A stretch of 64,000 nucleotides of DNA from an uncultured Chthonomonadales bacterium (GTDB lineage Bacteria > Armatimonadota > Chthonomonadetes > Chthonomonadales > CAJBBX01): NCBI GenBank assembly GCA_938005745.1, contig CALLMM010000010.1, forward strand, positions 1 through 64,000, written 5' to 3'. Within the stretch, counting starts at the first letter, position 1, and every line of letters starts with the position of its first letter. The notes below the pieces were generated by a model. The model saw only the letters and a program-made list of their open reading frames with translations, made no database searches and was not told where the DNA came from. The translations under genes were made by a program, and so were the position numbers. Below, piece after piece: positions 51,857-62,100 of the stretch.

Positions 51857-52183
51857 TTATCGGCGGGGATGCGGGCGAAAGACGAAGTCGGGTTCGGTTC
51901 CGTCGGGAACTTTGAACTCTTTGCGGCATTTCGCCCAGGCATCCTCGCTGAAACGGATGTTCGCCAGGACCGCCTTGCGCTGCTCTTCGGTAAGCGTCCT
52001 GCCCAGACTGCTCTCCAAGACTGCCAGGCGCGTGTCGGCAGGCGGCTCCGCGGGTGCGGCGGGAGCCTGCGCCTGCGACTCTTCGGTCAGGGCGGCGGCT
52101 GCCAGCGCGCCGGTCAGAGACGCGACGGCGATCCTGCCCAGTTCCCGGCGGGATAACGGCGTTGCGGAATCGTCTTGAGGCAT
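51857..52183 (-). CDS. Small Tat-signal protein of unknown function
   Basis: 108 residues. LSRRELGRIAVASLTGALAA with a cut near SQAQA is a twin-arginine signal. The mature ~70 residues contain AVLESSLGRTLTEEQRKAVL and IRFSEDAWAKCRKEFKVPDG and end in EPDFVFRPHPRR. No known family was recognised; its size and Tat signal recall small partner subunits that carry a larger enzyme through the Tat pore. It starts 12 bases after the myo-inositol oxygenase stop, so the two share a transcript. Confidence 0.65.
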   Translation of the reverse strand: MPQDDSATPLSRRELGRIAVASLTGALAAAALTEESQAQAPAAPAEPPADTRLAVLESSLGRTLTEEQRKAVLANIRFSEDAWAKCRKEFKVPDGTEPDFVFRPHPRR

Positions 52184-52195
52184 GGTCTTCTCCTC

Positions 52196-53095
52196 CTACC
52201 ACCGCAGAACCGGCGGGAAGTACTCGGCGATCAACTCCTCGTAGTAGGGGCGCAGCGCGGCGACGTCGGGGCGTTCATGGCTCTTGGTGTAGAGATCGTA
52301 GGGATTGAACGCCTGCACCCATGCCAGCATCTCCCGATCCTTTGAGTCGGTCAGATAGTCGTAGTCTCCCTCCCGATGCCAGGGATAGAAGGAGTGGTAG
52401 CGGATCATGTAGAGCGCGGGTTCGGGCAGGTAGTCCCTAACGACATGGTAGAGATACTCATCGTGTCCCCAGGAGAGATAGACGTTCTGCAAGCCGCAGT
52501 TCTCGGTGTAGATGCCCAGCCGCGTCTGATACTCCGGGTTGCGGTAGTCCGGGTTCTCCGCGAAGTAGTCCGCGAAGACGATCGTCGGCGAGTAGGCGCA
52601 GCCGACCGGGAACGTATCGCCCACCACCGCCCACTGCGGCTCTCCCCACAGACAGAGGATCTTGCCCAGATCGTGGATGAGACCGGCGAGAATGAACCAG
52701 CGCGGATGACCGTCGCGGCGGATCTGCTCCGCCGTCTGCAGCAGATGCTCCAGCTGGCTCAGGTCGGTGTCGGGGTCGCTGTCGTCCACCAGCGTGTTCA
52801 GATACTCCATCGCCTCCCAGACGCCCATGCGCCGCCGATCCAGAGAGAGGTACTCCCTCCGCTTCGCCCGCACGAACTCCAGCGTCTGATGCCGGTGGTT
52901 CAGCCGGTAGAAGGCGCGCACACTCGGACGCGCATCCGCCTCGTAGTTGCGAAACTCCTCGCGCCTCTTGTGGGGATTGGTCGCCTGAAACGCCGGTTTG
53001 CCGTCGGTTTCGGGGTAGCGGCTCCTGACAAACTCCTCCCACTCCTCCAGGCTTTCGAGCGGCGCGTTCTGCGCGGATGCTGCGGTCTCTTCCAT
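52196..53095 (-). CDS. miox: myo-Inositol oxygenase
   Basis: 299 residues from the ATG at 53095 (GGGGAGGAG upstream). It uses a mixed-valent di-iron centre to oxidise myo-inositol to glucuronate with O2. All six metal ligands of the mammalian enzyme have counterparts: His in [11 protein letters not shown], His-Asp in [11 protein letters not shown], His in [11 protein letters not shown], His in [10 protein letters not shown] and Asp in [12 protein letters not shown]. The substrate Lys of HDLGK is also present. Most characterised members are eukaryotic; bacterial ones are known but uncommon. No signal peptide. The Tat-signal gene follows in the same operon. Confidence 0.93.
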   Translation of the reverse strand: MEETAASAQNAPLESLEEWEEFVRSRYPETDGKPAFQATNPHKRREEFRNYEADARPSVRAFYRLNHRHQTLEFVRAKRREYLSLDRRRMGVWEAMEYLNTLVDDSDPDTDLSQLEHLLQTAEQIRRDGHPRWFILAGLIHDLGKILCLWGEPQWAVVGDTFPVGCAYSPTIVFADYFAENPDYRNPEYQTRLGIYTENCGLQNVYLSWGHDEYLYHVVRDYLPEPALYMIRYHSFYPWHREGDYDYLTDSKDREMLAWVQAFNPYDLYTKSHERPDVAALRPYYEELIAEYFPPVLRW

Positions 53096-53186
53096 GCGGG
53101 TCTCCTCCCCTTTGCCGTCTGGCGCGCGGCACAATATTCCGAGCGATTCGCCTTTCCGCGCCCAGACTCCTTCCTGTCCGCGATCT

Positions 53187-54908
53187 CTACTCCTCCGGTC
53201 GCAGTCTGCGCCAGACGAGCGCCTGTACCTGATCCGAACTGTGCAGCGTCGCGCTCCCGGCGGGGCATTGGAACTCTCCGCCCGCCTCGCGGCGATGCAG
53301 CAGTATGACCGCCTCCTCCCGCTGACGCAGTTGATCCGGCGTCAAGCCGTGCCACTCCTCCCCGACGGCGCGCTGCAGCAGAATAAAGAGGCGGTCGTTC
53401 ATCACAAAGGCGGCGCGCACGCCCTCATGGAGCGCGGAGGCGACAAAGGCGGGAGCGGCAAGGCTGGCGGGACTGTATGCCTGGATCTGGGTCGTGGCGC
53501 GCACCTTGCGCGCAAAGTCGGGAGAGAAGAGGCGCAGGACGATCTGCGCCTGCGCGTTCATCTGTCGGGCGGTGAAGCCGACGCTGAGATTGACGGCGTC
53601 GTCGCTGGTGGCGGCGATCACGGCGCGCGCCTTCTCGACGTTGGCGGTTTTGAGGGTGTCGGGCAGCCGTGCGTCCCCGATGATCACCTGCGTCCGCTGC
53701 ATATCGCGCACAGAGCGCACGAACTGTCCGTCCGGGTTGAGTTGCACGGCGACCACCTCCTCCTGCGCTCGCACAAGCTCCTCGACGATCCGGTAGCCGA
53801 CGTTGCCCAGCCCGACCACCACGATATGTCCCTCCTCCGGGATCCACTGTCGTCCGCCGATCTGCCGGAACCGCGCCGTGATGACGAAGTCGGTGATGAT
53901 GGTGTAGAGGACGGCGATCGTCGCCGATCCCAGCAGCATCACCAGACAGGTGTAGAGCTTCAGCGGGGCGGAGACGTTTGCCAGACTGATGTCGCCGTAG
54001 CTGGCGACCGTCACCATGCTGAGGATAAAGTAGAGCGCGTCCACGAACCGCAGATTCATGGCGTACTGGAAGATGAAGACGTTGAGGATGATGAGGGTGA
54101 TCAGCGCGAGGAAGACGGCGCGCAGCGGCAGAGAGGTGCTGCGCCACATCTTCTGGACGAACTCGATCATGTGGCGCGGCGCGAGGTGCTGACGCAGGAA
54201 GCGTCCGGTGCGCTGCAGGGGGGAGGGCGTATGCGCGGCGCGTCTGCAGGAGGGGAAGCGGCGATCCCAGTCCTCTTTTCTGCCGATCAGCGTTACGTGG
54301 TCGCCGGGAGCGAAGCGGGTCTCCGGGTCGGGCGCGATTCGGGGCGATTCGTCCACGCGCTCCAGCATCAGGGTGACAAACTGCCAGTCCGCGATCTGTC
54401 GCGCGGTCTTTCCGTCCAGCGCGTCCCCCTCCCGCACCATCAGGCTGCGTATCAGATAGAGGACGCCGTTCTGCTGAAACGCGCAGAGCGCCTCTTCGCT
54501 GAGCGCGGCGACGGCGAACGAGGGGGCGGAGAGGGCGGAGGTTGCGAGGACGCGGCGCAGTTCAAACCCCGACTCCATCTGCCGCGCCAGGTTCTGGTCG
54601 AAGAGGCGCATCACGATGGGCAGGTCGGCGCGCTGCTGGCGGGCGTCGAAGGCGATCTCGATGTTGATCAGGTCCTGATCGGTGGCGATGATCAGGGCGC
54701 GGGCATGCTGAAGACCCGCCTGCGCCAGCAGGCGTTCATCGCGGGCGTCGCCCTGGATCAGGTCAATGCCCTCCTCCTCCCCGATACGCTTCCACTCTTC
54801 GCGCTGTCCCAGCGTGATGACGGTTACCGGCAAGCCCAGCCGCCACAGCAGCCGGACGATCCGGTAACCGACGTTTCCCATGCCGCAGACGATATAGTGA
54901 TCGGTCAT
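53187..54908 (-). CDS. Two-RCK ion channel protein (TrkA-N, pore, TrkA-N)
   Basis: 573 residues. An RCK/TrkA-N domain comes first ([23 protein letters not shown]-binding GxGxxG), with a TrkA-C-like part to about 230. A two-helix pore (about 255-345) follows: [20 protein letters not shown], the filter-region text [13 protein letters not shown] near 300, and [21 protein letters not shown] second RCK domain ([20 protein letters not shown], about 360) and TrkA-C end the protein. Potassium channels carry TVGYGD; here the filter reads TVASYGD, one residue longer. Ion selectivity is therefore uncertain. It is read alone from its own promoter. Confidence 0.85.
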   Translation of the reverse strand: MTDHYIVCGMGNVGYRIVRLLWRLGLPVTVITLGQREEWKRIGEEEGIDLIQGDARDERLLAQAGLQHARALIIATDQDLINIEIAFDARQQRADLPIVMRLFDQNLARQMESGFELRRVLATSALSAPSFAVAALSEEALCAFQQNGVLYLIRSLMVREGDALDGKTARQIADWQFVTLMLERVDESPRIAPDPETRFAPGDHVTLIGRKEDWDRRFPSCRRAAHTPSPLQRTGRFLRQHLAPRHMIEFVQKMWRSTSLPLRAVFLALITLIILNVFIFQYAMNLRFVDALYFILSMVTVASYGDISLANVSAPLKLYTCLVMLLGSATIAVLYTIITDFVITARFRQIGGRQWIPEEGHIVVVGLGNVGYRIVEELVRAQEEVVAVQLNPDGQFVRSVRDMQRTQVIIGDARLPDTLKTANVEKARAVIAATSDDAVNLSVGFTARQMNAQAQIVLRLFSPDFARKVRATTQIQAYSPASLAAPAFVASALHEGVRAAFVMNDRLFILLQRAVGEEWHGLTPDQLRQREEAVILLHRREAGGEFQCPAGSATLHSSDQVQALVWRRLRPEE

Positions 54909-54962
54909 AGATAGGTGAGGAAGAGCGCGTTATTTCGAGATGCCTTTCTGTCTCTCACCTCT

Positions 54963-54968
54963 ATTATA
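54963..54968 (-). promoter_or_regulatory. -10 box of the channel gene
   Basis: TATAAT on the minus strand (54968 down to 54963), 55 bases before the start codon, without a good -35. The 54909-55170 gap also holds the divergent promoter of the pilus ATPase gene. Confidence 0.4.
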
Positions 54969-55084
54969 GCCCGCACGGAGCACAGCCCTCTTTCAGTAAT
55001 GAAAATGGCTGTGTCAATTTCGGTTTTTCGGTCTTACGCCGCTGACTCCATAACGGCTCTCCCCGTTGATCTGTATGACGCCAC

Positions 55085-55113
55085 TCGACAGGCAGGGGCG
55101 GGCGTGTTATAAT
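55085..55113 (+). promoter_or_regulatory. Sigma-70-type promoter of the pilus ATPase operon
   Basis: TCGACA (55085-55090; one mismatch to TTGACA) and a perfect TATAAT (55108-55113) are 17 bases apart. The start would be near 55120, leaving a ~50-base leader before the ATG at 55171. Confidence 0.65.
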
Positions 55114-55170
55114 GCCGTCGCTGCGCGTCTTTCGCGCGCCGACGTTTCGGGTTCAGAGCGGGAGGGGAGC

Positions 55171-56514
55171 ATGACACAGGTCAGGACATCGGGCGGCAAC
55201 AGCGGCAGGCGTTTTCGACTGATTCTGCGCGAGGGCGGCGTTGCCCGCGAGATGGGGGGCGAGGAGTCCACCGTCGGCGTGCAGATTGTGGACAAGATCT
55301 TTACCGAGGCGCTGGATGCGGGCGCGTCGGACATTCACCTGCAGCCGGAGCGCGCCAATACCCGCATCCGCCTGCGGATAGACGGCGTGATGCATCAGCT
55401 GGGCAACTACTCTAACGAGTACGCCCCGAATGTGCTGGCGCGCATTAAACTGGCTGCCGGCATGCACATTGACGAGCGGCGCGAGCCGCAGGACGGGCGC
55501 ATAGATATGGAGTATCAGGCGCGGCGGTTCAGCGCGCGCGTCTCGGTGCTGCCCTCCCTCAACGGCGAAAAGGTCGTCATCCGACTGCTGGACCCAGCGA
55601 ACGTCCGGATCAATCTGGAGAATCTGGGGATGCCGCCGGACATCCTTCAGAAGTGGAGCCGCGCCATCCAGACCCCCTACGGCATGATTGTCGTTACCGG
55701 ACCGACCGGCTCCGGGAAGACCTCCACGCTCTACGCCTCCATCAACCGACTGGATCGGGTCAAGCGCAACATCGTCACCGTCGAAGACCCCATCGAGTAT
55801 GAGTTTCAGGACAACATCACGCAGGTGCAGGTTACCGAGCGGATGACCTTTCCCCGCGTGATGCGCTCCTTCCTGCGGCAGGACCCGGATGTGATGATGG
55901 TGGGCGAGATGCGCGACCCCGAATCGCTCTCGATCGGCATTCAAGCCAGCCTGACCGGGCACCTCGTGCTGACCACGCTCCACACCAACAACGCGGTGGA
56001 GACGCTGGGACGCATGATGGACATGGGGGGCGAACCCTATCTGATCGCCTCGACGGTGGTGGCGATTCTCGGTCAGCGTCTGGTGCGGGTGATCTGCTCG
56101 CAGTGCAAGCGCGTCTATCAGCCCAGCGATGAGGAGCTGTACGCGCTGAACCTCAGCCGGGAGGAGGCGAACCGGCAGACCTTCTATCACGGCGCGGGCT
56201 GTGATAGCTGCCGGCATACCGGCTATAAGGGGCGGACCGGCGTCTTTGAACTGCTGATGAACACGCATGAGATCCGCGAACTGATCACCCGGCGCGCCCC
56301 CCTGATGGACCTGTTCGAGGCGGCGCGCGATCAGGGGATGCGCACCATGATCGAAGACGGCATGGACAAGATCCGCCGGGGCATCACCACGCCCGCCGAA
56401 GTGATCCATGCCGTCTATACCTCCATCCTGCGCGAGACGCTGGAAGAGGAGGAGGCTTCGGAGGACGAGGGGGTCGAATGGAAGCCGACGCCGGAAGATG
56501 AGGAAGCGAAGTAG
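55171..56514 (+). CDS. GspE/PilB-type secretion or pilus assembly ATPase
   Basis: 447 residues from the ATG at 55171 (GGAGGGGAG upstream). The N1 domain of PilB is absent; the protein starts near the N2 domain (DKIFTEALDAGASDIHLQPE). Walker A GPTGSGKTS at about 177-185, the Asp box EDPIEYEFQDNITQVQV, Walker B RQDPDVMMVGEMRDPES and the His box TTLHTNNA are intact. The tetra-Cys zinc site CSQCKRVY (about 309) and CDSCRHTGYKGRTG (about 345) is typical of PilB/GspE rather than PilT, so extension or secretion is expected. It may drive the prepilins of this window, though no pilC or pilD is present. Confidence 0.92.
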   Translation: MTQVRTSGGNSGRRFRLILREGGVAREMGGEESTVGVQIVDKIFTEALDAGASDIHLQPERANTRIRLRIDGVMHQLGNYSNEYAPNVLARIKLAAGMHIDERREPQDGRIDMEYQARRFSARVSVLPSLNGEKVVIRLLDPANVRINLENLGMPPDILQKWSRAIQTPYGMIVVTGPTGSGKTSTLYASINRLDRVKRNIVTVEDPIEYEFQDNITQVQVTERMTFPRVMRSFLRQDPDVMMVGEMRDPESLSIGIQASLTGHLVLTTLHTNNAVETLGRMMDMGGEPYLIASTVVAILGQRLVRVICSQCKRVYQPSDEELYALNLSREEANRQTFYHGAGCDSCRHTGYKGRTGVFELLMNTHEIRELITRRAPLMDLFEAARDQGMRTMIEDGMDKIRRGITTPAEVIHAVYTSILRETLEEEEASEDEGVEWKPTPEDEEAK

Positions 56515-56517
56515 ACC

Positions 56518-57816
56518 GTGACGGATGAGAAGCCTCATGTGGTGATCGTTGGCGGCGGCTTTGGAGGGCTGGAGGCGGCGCGAGGTCTTCGGAAGGCGCA
56601 TGCGCGCGTCACCCTCATTGATCGCACGAACCACCATCTCTTTCAGCCGCTGCTCTATCAGGTGGCGATGGCGGGACTCTCTCCGGCGGATATCGCCGCC
56701 CCGATCCGCAATCTCCTGCGCAGGCAGCGCAACACGACGGTGCTGATGGGGGAGGTTGTCGGCGTGGACGCCAACGCCCGGCGGGTGCTCCTCGCCGACA
56801 CCGCTCTCTCCTACGACTACCTGATCCTGGCGACCGGCGCGCGCCACAGCTACTTCGGGCGCGATGAGTGGGAGCCGCACGCCCCCGGCTTGAAGACCCT
56901 CGCGGACGCGACCGCCATCCGCCGCCGGATCCTGACGGCGTTCGAGCGGGCGGAGGCGGAAGACGACCCGGAAAAACGCGCGGCGCAGATGACCTTCGTG
57001 GTGGTGGGCGGCGGTCCGACAGGCGTGGAGATGGCGGGCGCGCTGGCGGAGCTGGCGCGCCATTCGATGGCGGAGGATTTTCGCCGCATTGATCCGACCG
57101 CCGCCCGGATCATTCTGCTGGAAGCCGGACCGCGCCTGCTCTCCGCCTTCTCCGAAAACCTGTCCGCGAAGGCGCAAGCCGCGCTGGAGCGGATGGGCGT
57201 GGAGGTGCGGGTCGGCGCGCGGGTAGAGGCGGTGGACGGGGAGAGCGTGACGGCGCAGGGCGAGCGTATCCCGACGGGAGTGGTGATCTGGGCGGCGGGG
57301 GTCGCCGCGTCGCCCGTCGGAAAGTGGCTGGGCGCAGAGACCGACCGCAACGGTCGGGTGAAGGTGGCGGAGGACCTGTCGGTTCCCGGACATCCCGAGA
57401 TCTTTGTGATCGGCGACGCGGCGCTGCGCGAACAGGACGGCAAGCCGCTTCCGGGCGTGGCGCAGGTGGCGATACAGGGCGGCAAGTATGTGGCGGGGGT
57501 GATCCGCGCCCGTCTGGAGGGCAGACCCGCGCCTCCGCCGTTTCGCTATCGCGACCGGGGCAATATGGCGACGGTTGGACGCTCCTTCGCCATCGCAGAG
57601 GTGGGGCGATTCCGGTTGAGCGGCTTTTTCGCCTGGCTGATGTGGCTCATCATCCATATCTACTATCTGATTGATTTCGAGAACCGGCTTCTGGTGCTGA
57701 CGCAGTGGGCATGGGCGTACTTCACCTACAGCCGGAGCGCGCGGCTCATCCTTCCCGACTGCGACCGGGACGCAGGATCGCCTCCGGAGACGAGGTCGAA
57801 GGAGAGGTCTGCCTGA
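56518..57816 (+). CDS. ndh: Type II NADH dehydrogenase (NDH-2)
   Basis: 432 residues from a GTG four bases after the ATPase stop. Two dinucleotide folds are visible: VVIVGGGFGGLEAARGL (FAD, residues ~7-23) and FVVVGGGPTGVEMAGALAEL (NADH, ~160-179). NHHLFQPLLYQVAMAGLSPA and IGDAALREQDGKPLPGVAQV are typical of NDH-2. The C-terminus has the amphipathic membrane anchor FFAWLMWLIIHIYYLIDF and NRLLVLTQWAWAYFTYSRSA. It passes electrons from NADH to menaquinone without pumping protons and is the natural partner of the menaquinone cluster. Confidence 0.92.
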   Translation: MTDEKPHVVIVGGGFGGLEAARGLRKAHARVTLIDRTNHHLFQPLLYQVAMAGLSPADIAAPIRNLLRRQRNTTVLMGEVVGVDANARRVLLADTALSYDYLILATGARHSYFGRDEWEPHAPGLKTLADATAIRRRILTAFERAEAEDDPEKRAAQMTFVVVGGGPTGVEMAGALAELARHSMAEDFRRIDPTAARIILLEAGPRLLSAFSENLSAKAQAALERMGVEVRVGARVEAVDGESVTAQGERIPTGVVIWAAGVAASPVGKWLGAETDRNGRVKVAEDLSVPGHPEIFVIGDAALREQDGKPLPGVAQVAIQGGKYVAGVIRARLEGRPAPPPFRYRDRGNMATVGRSFAIAEVGRFRLSGFFAWLMWLIIHIYYLIDFENRLLVLTQWAWAYFTYSRSARLILPDCDRDAGSPPETRSKERSA

Positions 57817-57817
57817 G

Positions 57818-58501
57818 ATGGAGTTTTTTCAGGGGATCAGGCTGGTGCTGAGCGTTCCGCGCCTCTGGAGCTACTGCTGGAAGCCGCTGCTGGCGGCGCT
57901 GGCGGTCTATGTGGCGCTGGGGGCGGGTGTCTGGCTGCTGGTCGTGCCGCTGCTGATCCGGCGGCTGCCGTGGGGCAGCGGCGCGGAGTGGCTCGCGGGA
58001 ATTCTGGTCTCCCTCCTGATCCTTGCGCTGTGGCTGCTGCTCTTCTCCTACGCCTTTGTGCTGCTCTCCAGTCTCTTTTCCAGTTTTCTGTGGGATCGTC
58101 TGACGGAGCAGGTGGAGATACTGGACGGCGGCGGCGCGCCGGCGGTTCCGCTCCCGCGCTCCGCCCTGATCCTGGACGCTCTGAAGCGGCTTGCGCTGGC
58201 TCTATGCGTCGGAATGCTGGCGTTCGGCTGCGCGTTCGTGACCGGTCCGTTCGCGCCTCTGCTGGCAGCCGCGCTGCTGGGCCTGCTGGACTTCACCGCT
58301 CCGGCATATTTGCGGCGGGGGAGAACGCTCGGCGCGCAGTGGTCTCGCGTCTTCCGGCGGAGCAGTCTGGGATTTGCGCTGACGGCGGGGCTGCTGAGTC
58401 TGCTGCCGGTGGTGAATGTGCTGCTGCTGCCCGGACTGGTCGCCGGGGGGACTCTGCTGACGCGGAGGCTGGAGGCGGAGGAGACTGCCGCGCGCGGATG
58501 A
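57818..58501 (+). CDS. EI24/CysZ-type membrane protein
   Basis: 227 residues. It opens FFQGIRLVLSVPRLWSYCWK, with four to five long helices (PLLAALAVYVALGAGVWLLV, LAGILVSLLILALWLLLFSY, LALCVGMLAFGCAFVTGPFA) and the segment LSSLFSSFLWDRLTEQVEIL that marks EI24/CysZ proteins. CysZ is a sulfate transporter; other members have unknown cargo. The ATG is two bases after the ndh stop, so it belongs to the pilus ATPase - ndh operon. Confidence 0.8.
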   Translation: MEFFQGIRLVLSVPRLWSYCWKPLLAALAVYVALGAGVWLLVVPLLIRRLPWGSGAEWLAGILVSLLILALWLLLFSYAFVLLSSLFSSFLWDRLTEQVEILDGGGAPAVPLPRSALILDALKRLALALCVGMLAFGCAFVTGPFAPLLAAALLGLLDFTAPAYLRRGRTLGAQWSRVFRRSSLGFALTAGLLSLLPVVNVLLLPGLVAGGTLLTRRLEAEETAARG

Positions 58502-58542
58502 GGCGCAGGAGAGGGAGAGCGCGGCTCGGCACACAACACAGA

Positions 58543-58566
58543 AGGGCAGGCTGCGCTGCCTGCCCT
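58543..58566. terminator. Hairpin between convergent genes
   Basis: AGGGCAGGC (58543-58551) and GCCTGCCCT (58558-58566) form a perfect nine-bp stem with a six-base loop after the EI24 gene and before the 3' end of the opposite small gene. No U-tract follows. Confidence 0.5.
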
Positions 58567-58608
58567 CAGGTGGAATGGTTCATCGCTTTCCCATCTCTTA
58601 TGCATCTC

Positions 58609-58827
58609 TTATGCGGTATGTTCGGGGATGCTGTAGCGCCGCCCGACGGTCGGGTAGAGATCGAAAAACGCCCGATGCGGCAGGGTGTAGATGACAGTTC
58701 CATCCTCCGCAAAGCGCCGCTCGGCGTTTCGATCCAGAAACGCCAGCTGACGGAACGAGACGTTCACCCGATAAGGGGTCGGCATACACGGAAACTCCAG
58801 CATCACGCTTGCCAGATGGCTGTTCAT
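58609..58827 (-). CDS. Hypothetical small protein
   Basis: 72 residues from the ATG at 58827, with AAAGGAAA upstream. It reads MNSHLASVMLEFPCMPTPYR, then FRQLAFLDRNAERRFAEDGT and FFDLYPTVGRRYSIPEHTA. It is hydrophilic, with no membrane segment, signal or recognised domain. The ribosome site and the terminator after its 3' end support it as a gene; nothing indicates its role. Confidence 0.5.
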   Translation of the reverse strand: MNSHLASVMLEFPCMPTPYRVNVSFRQLAFLDRNAERRFAEDGTVIYTLPHRAFFDLYPTVGRRYSIPEHTA

Positions 58828-58896
58828 GTTGGCTTTCCTTTCTCTCTTGAGCAGTTGCATAACGTCATCTCTCTACATCAAACAACGGTTGTATCC

Positions 58897-58917
58897 CGGG
58901 AGCGGTTCCCGTTTTTT
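58897..58917 (+). terminator. Intrinsic-terminator-like hairpin with U-tract
   Basis: CGGGA-GCGGT-TCCCG (58897-58911) is followed by six T residues, the only hairpin found here with a clear U-tract. It lies in the 350-base gap (58828-59176) and would stop plus-strand transcription before the RND pump promoter. The gap has no gene. Confidence 0.5.
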
Positions 58918-59068
58918 ACCGGACGAACGAACAAAACTGCGCGGCAGATTTGCTGCCCCTCCTGTTGCTCGATCTACCCGTGTTAGACGTATCGGATGCC
59001 CCTCTGTTACACTCATTTCTCCTACGAGACAGGCGGAAATCGGGCGTCACGAAGGTTTGCGAGATCGG

Positions 59069-59086
59069 GTGTGACTTTCCTCACAC
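59069..59086. promoter_or_regulatory. CRP/FNR-like operator
   Basis: GTGTGA-CTTTCC-TCACAC is a perfect palindrome that matches the CRP consensus TGTGA-N6-TCACA in full. Its centre lies about 75 bases upstream of the predicted start of the RND pump promoter, close to the -71.5 position used by class I activators. Confidence 0.55.
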
Positions 59087-59116
59087 AGGAAGGTCTTTCC
59101 ATCCTGCGCCGGTATT

Positions 59117-59146
59117 TTCACCTGTGATTGTGAAGGCGGGTACAAT
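59117..59146 (+). promoter_or_regulatory. Promoter of the RND pump gene
   Basis: TTCACC (59117-59122) and TACAAT (59141-59146) are separated by 18 bases. Transcription would begin near 59153, about 25 bases before the GTG start. The weak -35 fits dependence on an activator at the CRP-like site upstream. Confidence 0.5.
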
Positions 59147-59176
59147 AGTTTCCATGGATGAGGGAGTGGTGAAACG

Positions 59177-62100
59177 GTGTGGCTGACCCGACTGGCGATT
59201 ACGCGACCGGTGGTGATCTGGATGACGCTGGTTGCGCTTGCCATCCTCGGCATCGTCTCCTATCTGCGGCTGCCGGCGGAGCTGAATCCCCGCGTGGATA
59301 TCCCGACCCTGGTGGTGACGACGATCTATCCCGGCGCCGGACCGCAGGAGATCGAATCGCTCGTTACGCGCCCTCTGGAAGACGCCGTCGGCGCGGTCAA
59401 TCATGTCAACGATGTCTTCTCCAGTTCACAGGAGTCGGTCTCCATCATCAGCATGGACTTCACGGTGGGAACCGACCTCGACCGCGCCCTCGCCGCCGTG
59501 CGGGAGAAGGCGGAGGCGGCGCGCGCTCAGCTTCCTCCCGGCGCCTTCGCCCCCATGGTCGCCAAACTCGACATCAACGCGCAGCCGATCCTCTATCTGG
59601 CGTTTTCCAGTTCCGATGCGGCAGGCTCTCTGCGCGAGATCGTGGACGCCCGCCTGAAACCGAGACTGGCGCGGGTGGCGGGGGTCGGCGCGATCACGGT
59701 GACGGGCGGCAGCCAGCGCGAGATTCGCGTTCGAGTGGAAGCGGCGCGTCTGGAGCAGTACGGGCTGACGATGGAGGATGTGGTGAACGCGGTTCGAGGA
59801 GCCAACCGCAACATCCCGGCGGGAAGCATCGTGCAGGGAGACCGCGACATCGGCGTGCGCACGCTCGGCGCCTTCGCCCGTCTGGAGGATATTCGCTCGG
59901 CGCAGATCCTCTCCCTGCGGCTGATGGCTTCGGACTTTATACCCGCGCTCCCGTTTCCTTACGCGGGCGCGTCGCGTCCCTCCACGCCCGCGCCTCTGAC
60001 CGTCGGGGATGTGGCGACCGTCACCGATACCTTCGTCGAGCCGACCACGCTGACCCGGGTCAACGGACGGGAGAGCGTCGGACTCGTGGTGATGAAGACC
60101 GCCGACGCCAACACGATCGCGGTGGCGGACGCCGTCCAACGGGAGCTGGAGCGGTTTCGCAGCCAGCTGCCTCCTGGCACGCAGGTATTCACCTCGCGCG
60201 ATGAATCGGTGGTGGTGCGCGATGCGCTGGAGGATGTGAACTTCACGCTGGTTCTGGGGGCGATGCTGGCGATGGGGGTCGTCTTCCTCTTTCTGCACAA
60301 TCTGCGCGGCACGATCATTGTGGCGATCTCTCTGCCCGCCTGTCTGGTGGCGACCTATCTGGTGATGTTCTTCGCCGGGTTCACGCTCAACCAGATGACC
60401 CTGCTCGCGCTCTCTCTGTCGGTGGGGATACTGGTGGACGACAGCATCGTCGTCCTGGAGAGCATCACGCGCCATCTGGGACGGGGCGAGGAGCCGGAGG
60501 AGGCGGCGTACAACGGACGCACGGAGATCGGCTTTGCCAGCATCACCCTGACGCTGTCGGATGTGGTGGTCTTTCTGCCGATTGCGTTCATGGGCGGCAT
60601 TGTGGGGGCGTTCTTCCGGCAGTTTGGCTTGACAGTGGCGACGGCGACGCTGTTTTCGCTGCTGGTCTCGTTCACGGTAACGCCGAGCCTGGCGTCGCGC
60701 TGGTATCGGCGCGGCGAGAACCTGGAGGCGGGGCAGGGGATATTCGCGCCGCTGGAGCGTCTCTACCGGCAGATGGAGGAGTGGTATCGCGCCGCGCTGC
60801 GCCGGGCGTTGCGGAATCGGTGGTGGGTGATCGCCGCAAGCGCGACCGGGCTGGCGTCCGCGCTGCTGGTCAGTCTGCCCTCAATCGGCACGGAGTTTCT
60901 GCCCGCCAGCGATCAGGGGCAGATCGCCATCACGGTGGAACTTCCTCCCGAAGCCTCGTTAGCCAGCACCGACCGCATGGCGCGCGAGATCGAGCGGCGG
61001 CTGGCGGATGTGCCGGATGTGAACAACTACGTGACCAACGTCGGCGAAATCCTGAGCGGGTTCGGCGCGATCCCGCAGCGCGGCTCGCAGTTCGCACAGA
61101 TCAATGTACGGCTGGAGAATCGCCCCGACCTGCTCCGACAGCTTCTGACCTTTGGAGGCGATCCGGGAGGAACCCGCAAACGAACAGACAACGCGGTGGC
61201 GGAGGAGATTCGGAAGCGTCTGAAGGATATTCCCGGCGCGCGCATCGTGGTCAGTCCGGTGCGCACGGTCGCCAACGTCGGACCGGCGGTGCAGCTGCAG
61301 CTTCGCGGGCAGAATCTGGACGAACTGGCGCGGGCGGGGCAGCAGATACGGGATCGGATGGCGCAGATGCCGGGGCTGCTCGATCCCGATCTGTCGCTGC
61401 GTACCGGCAAGCCGGAGGTGCAGGTGCGGATAGATCGCGCAAAAGCCTCCGCGCTGGGCGTGCCGCCGGCGTCGGCGGGGCTGAATCTGCGGTATGCGCT
61501 GGAGGGAGACGCCGATTCGACCTTCGTGGAGAATGGACGCGAATATCCGATCCGCATCCAGCTGGCGGGCATAGACCGCAACGAGCCGGGCGATCTGGGA
61601 AATCTGACGGTCGGCTATGCCGGCAGGCGCGCCGTCACGCTGCGCGAGGTGGCGACGCTCAGTCCGGGCAGCGGTCCGGCGGGCATCGAGCGGGTCAACG
61701 GGCAGCGCATGGTCGTCGTAACGGCAAACCTCGCCGAAGGCTATCCGCTGGGCAGCGCGCAGGCGGACATCGCGAAGATCCTGGCGCAGGTTCCGATGGA
61801 GGGGATCGAGACCGCCTACGGCGGAGAGGCGGAGGCGTTGGAGGAGAACGCGCTCTATTTCGGGCTGGCGCTGGGGCTGGCGGTGGTGCTGGTCTATCTG
61901 GTAATGGCGTCGCTGTTCAACTCGCTGCTGAACCCGTTCGTGATCATGTTCACGCTGCCGATGGCGCTGACCGGCGCGCTGGGCGCGCTGGCGCTGACCG
62001 GCGAGTCGCTGTCGCTAGTGGCGATGATCGGCGTCATTATGCTGACCGGGCTGATGGGGCGCAACGCGATTCTGCTGATAGACTATACCGCCACGCTGCG

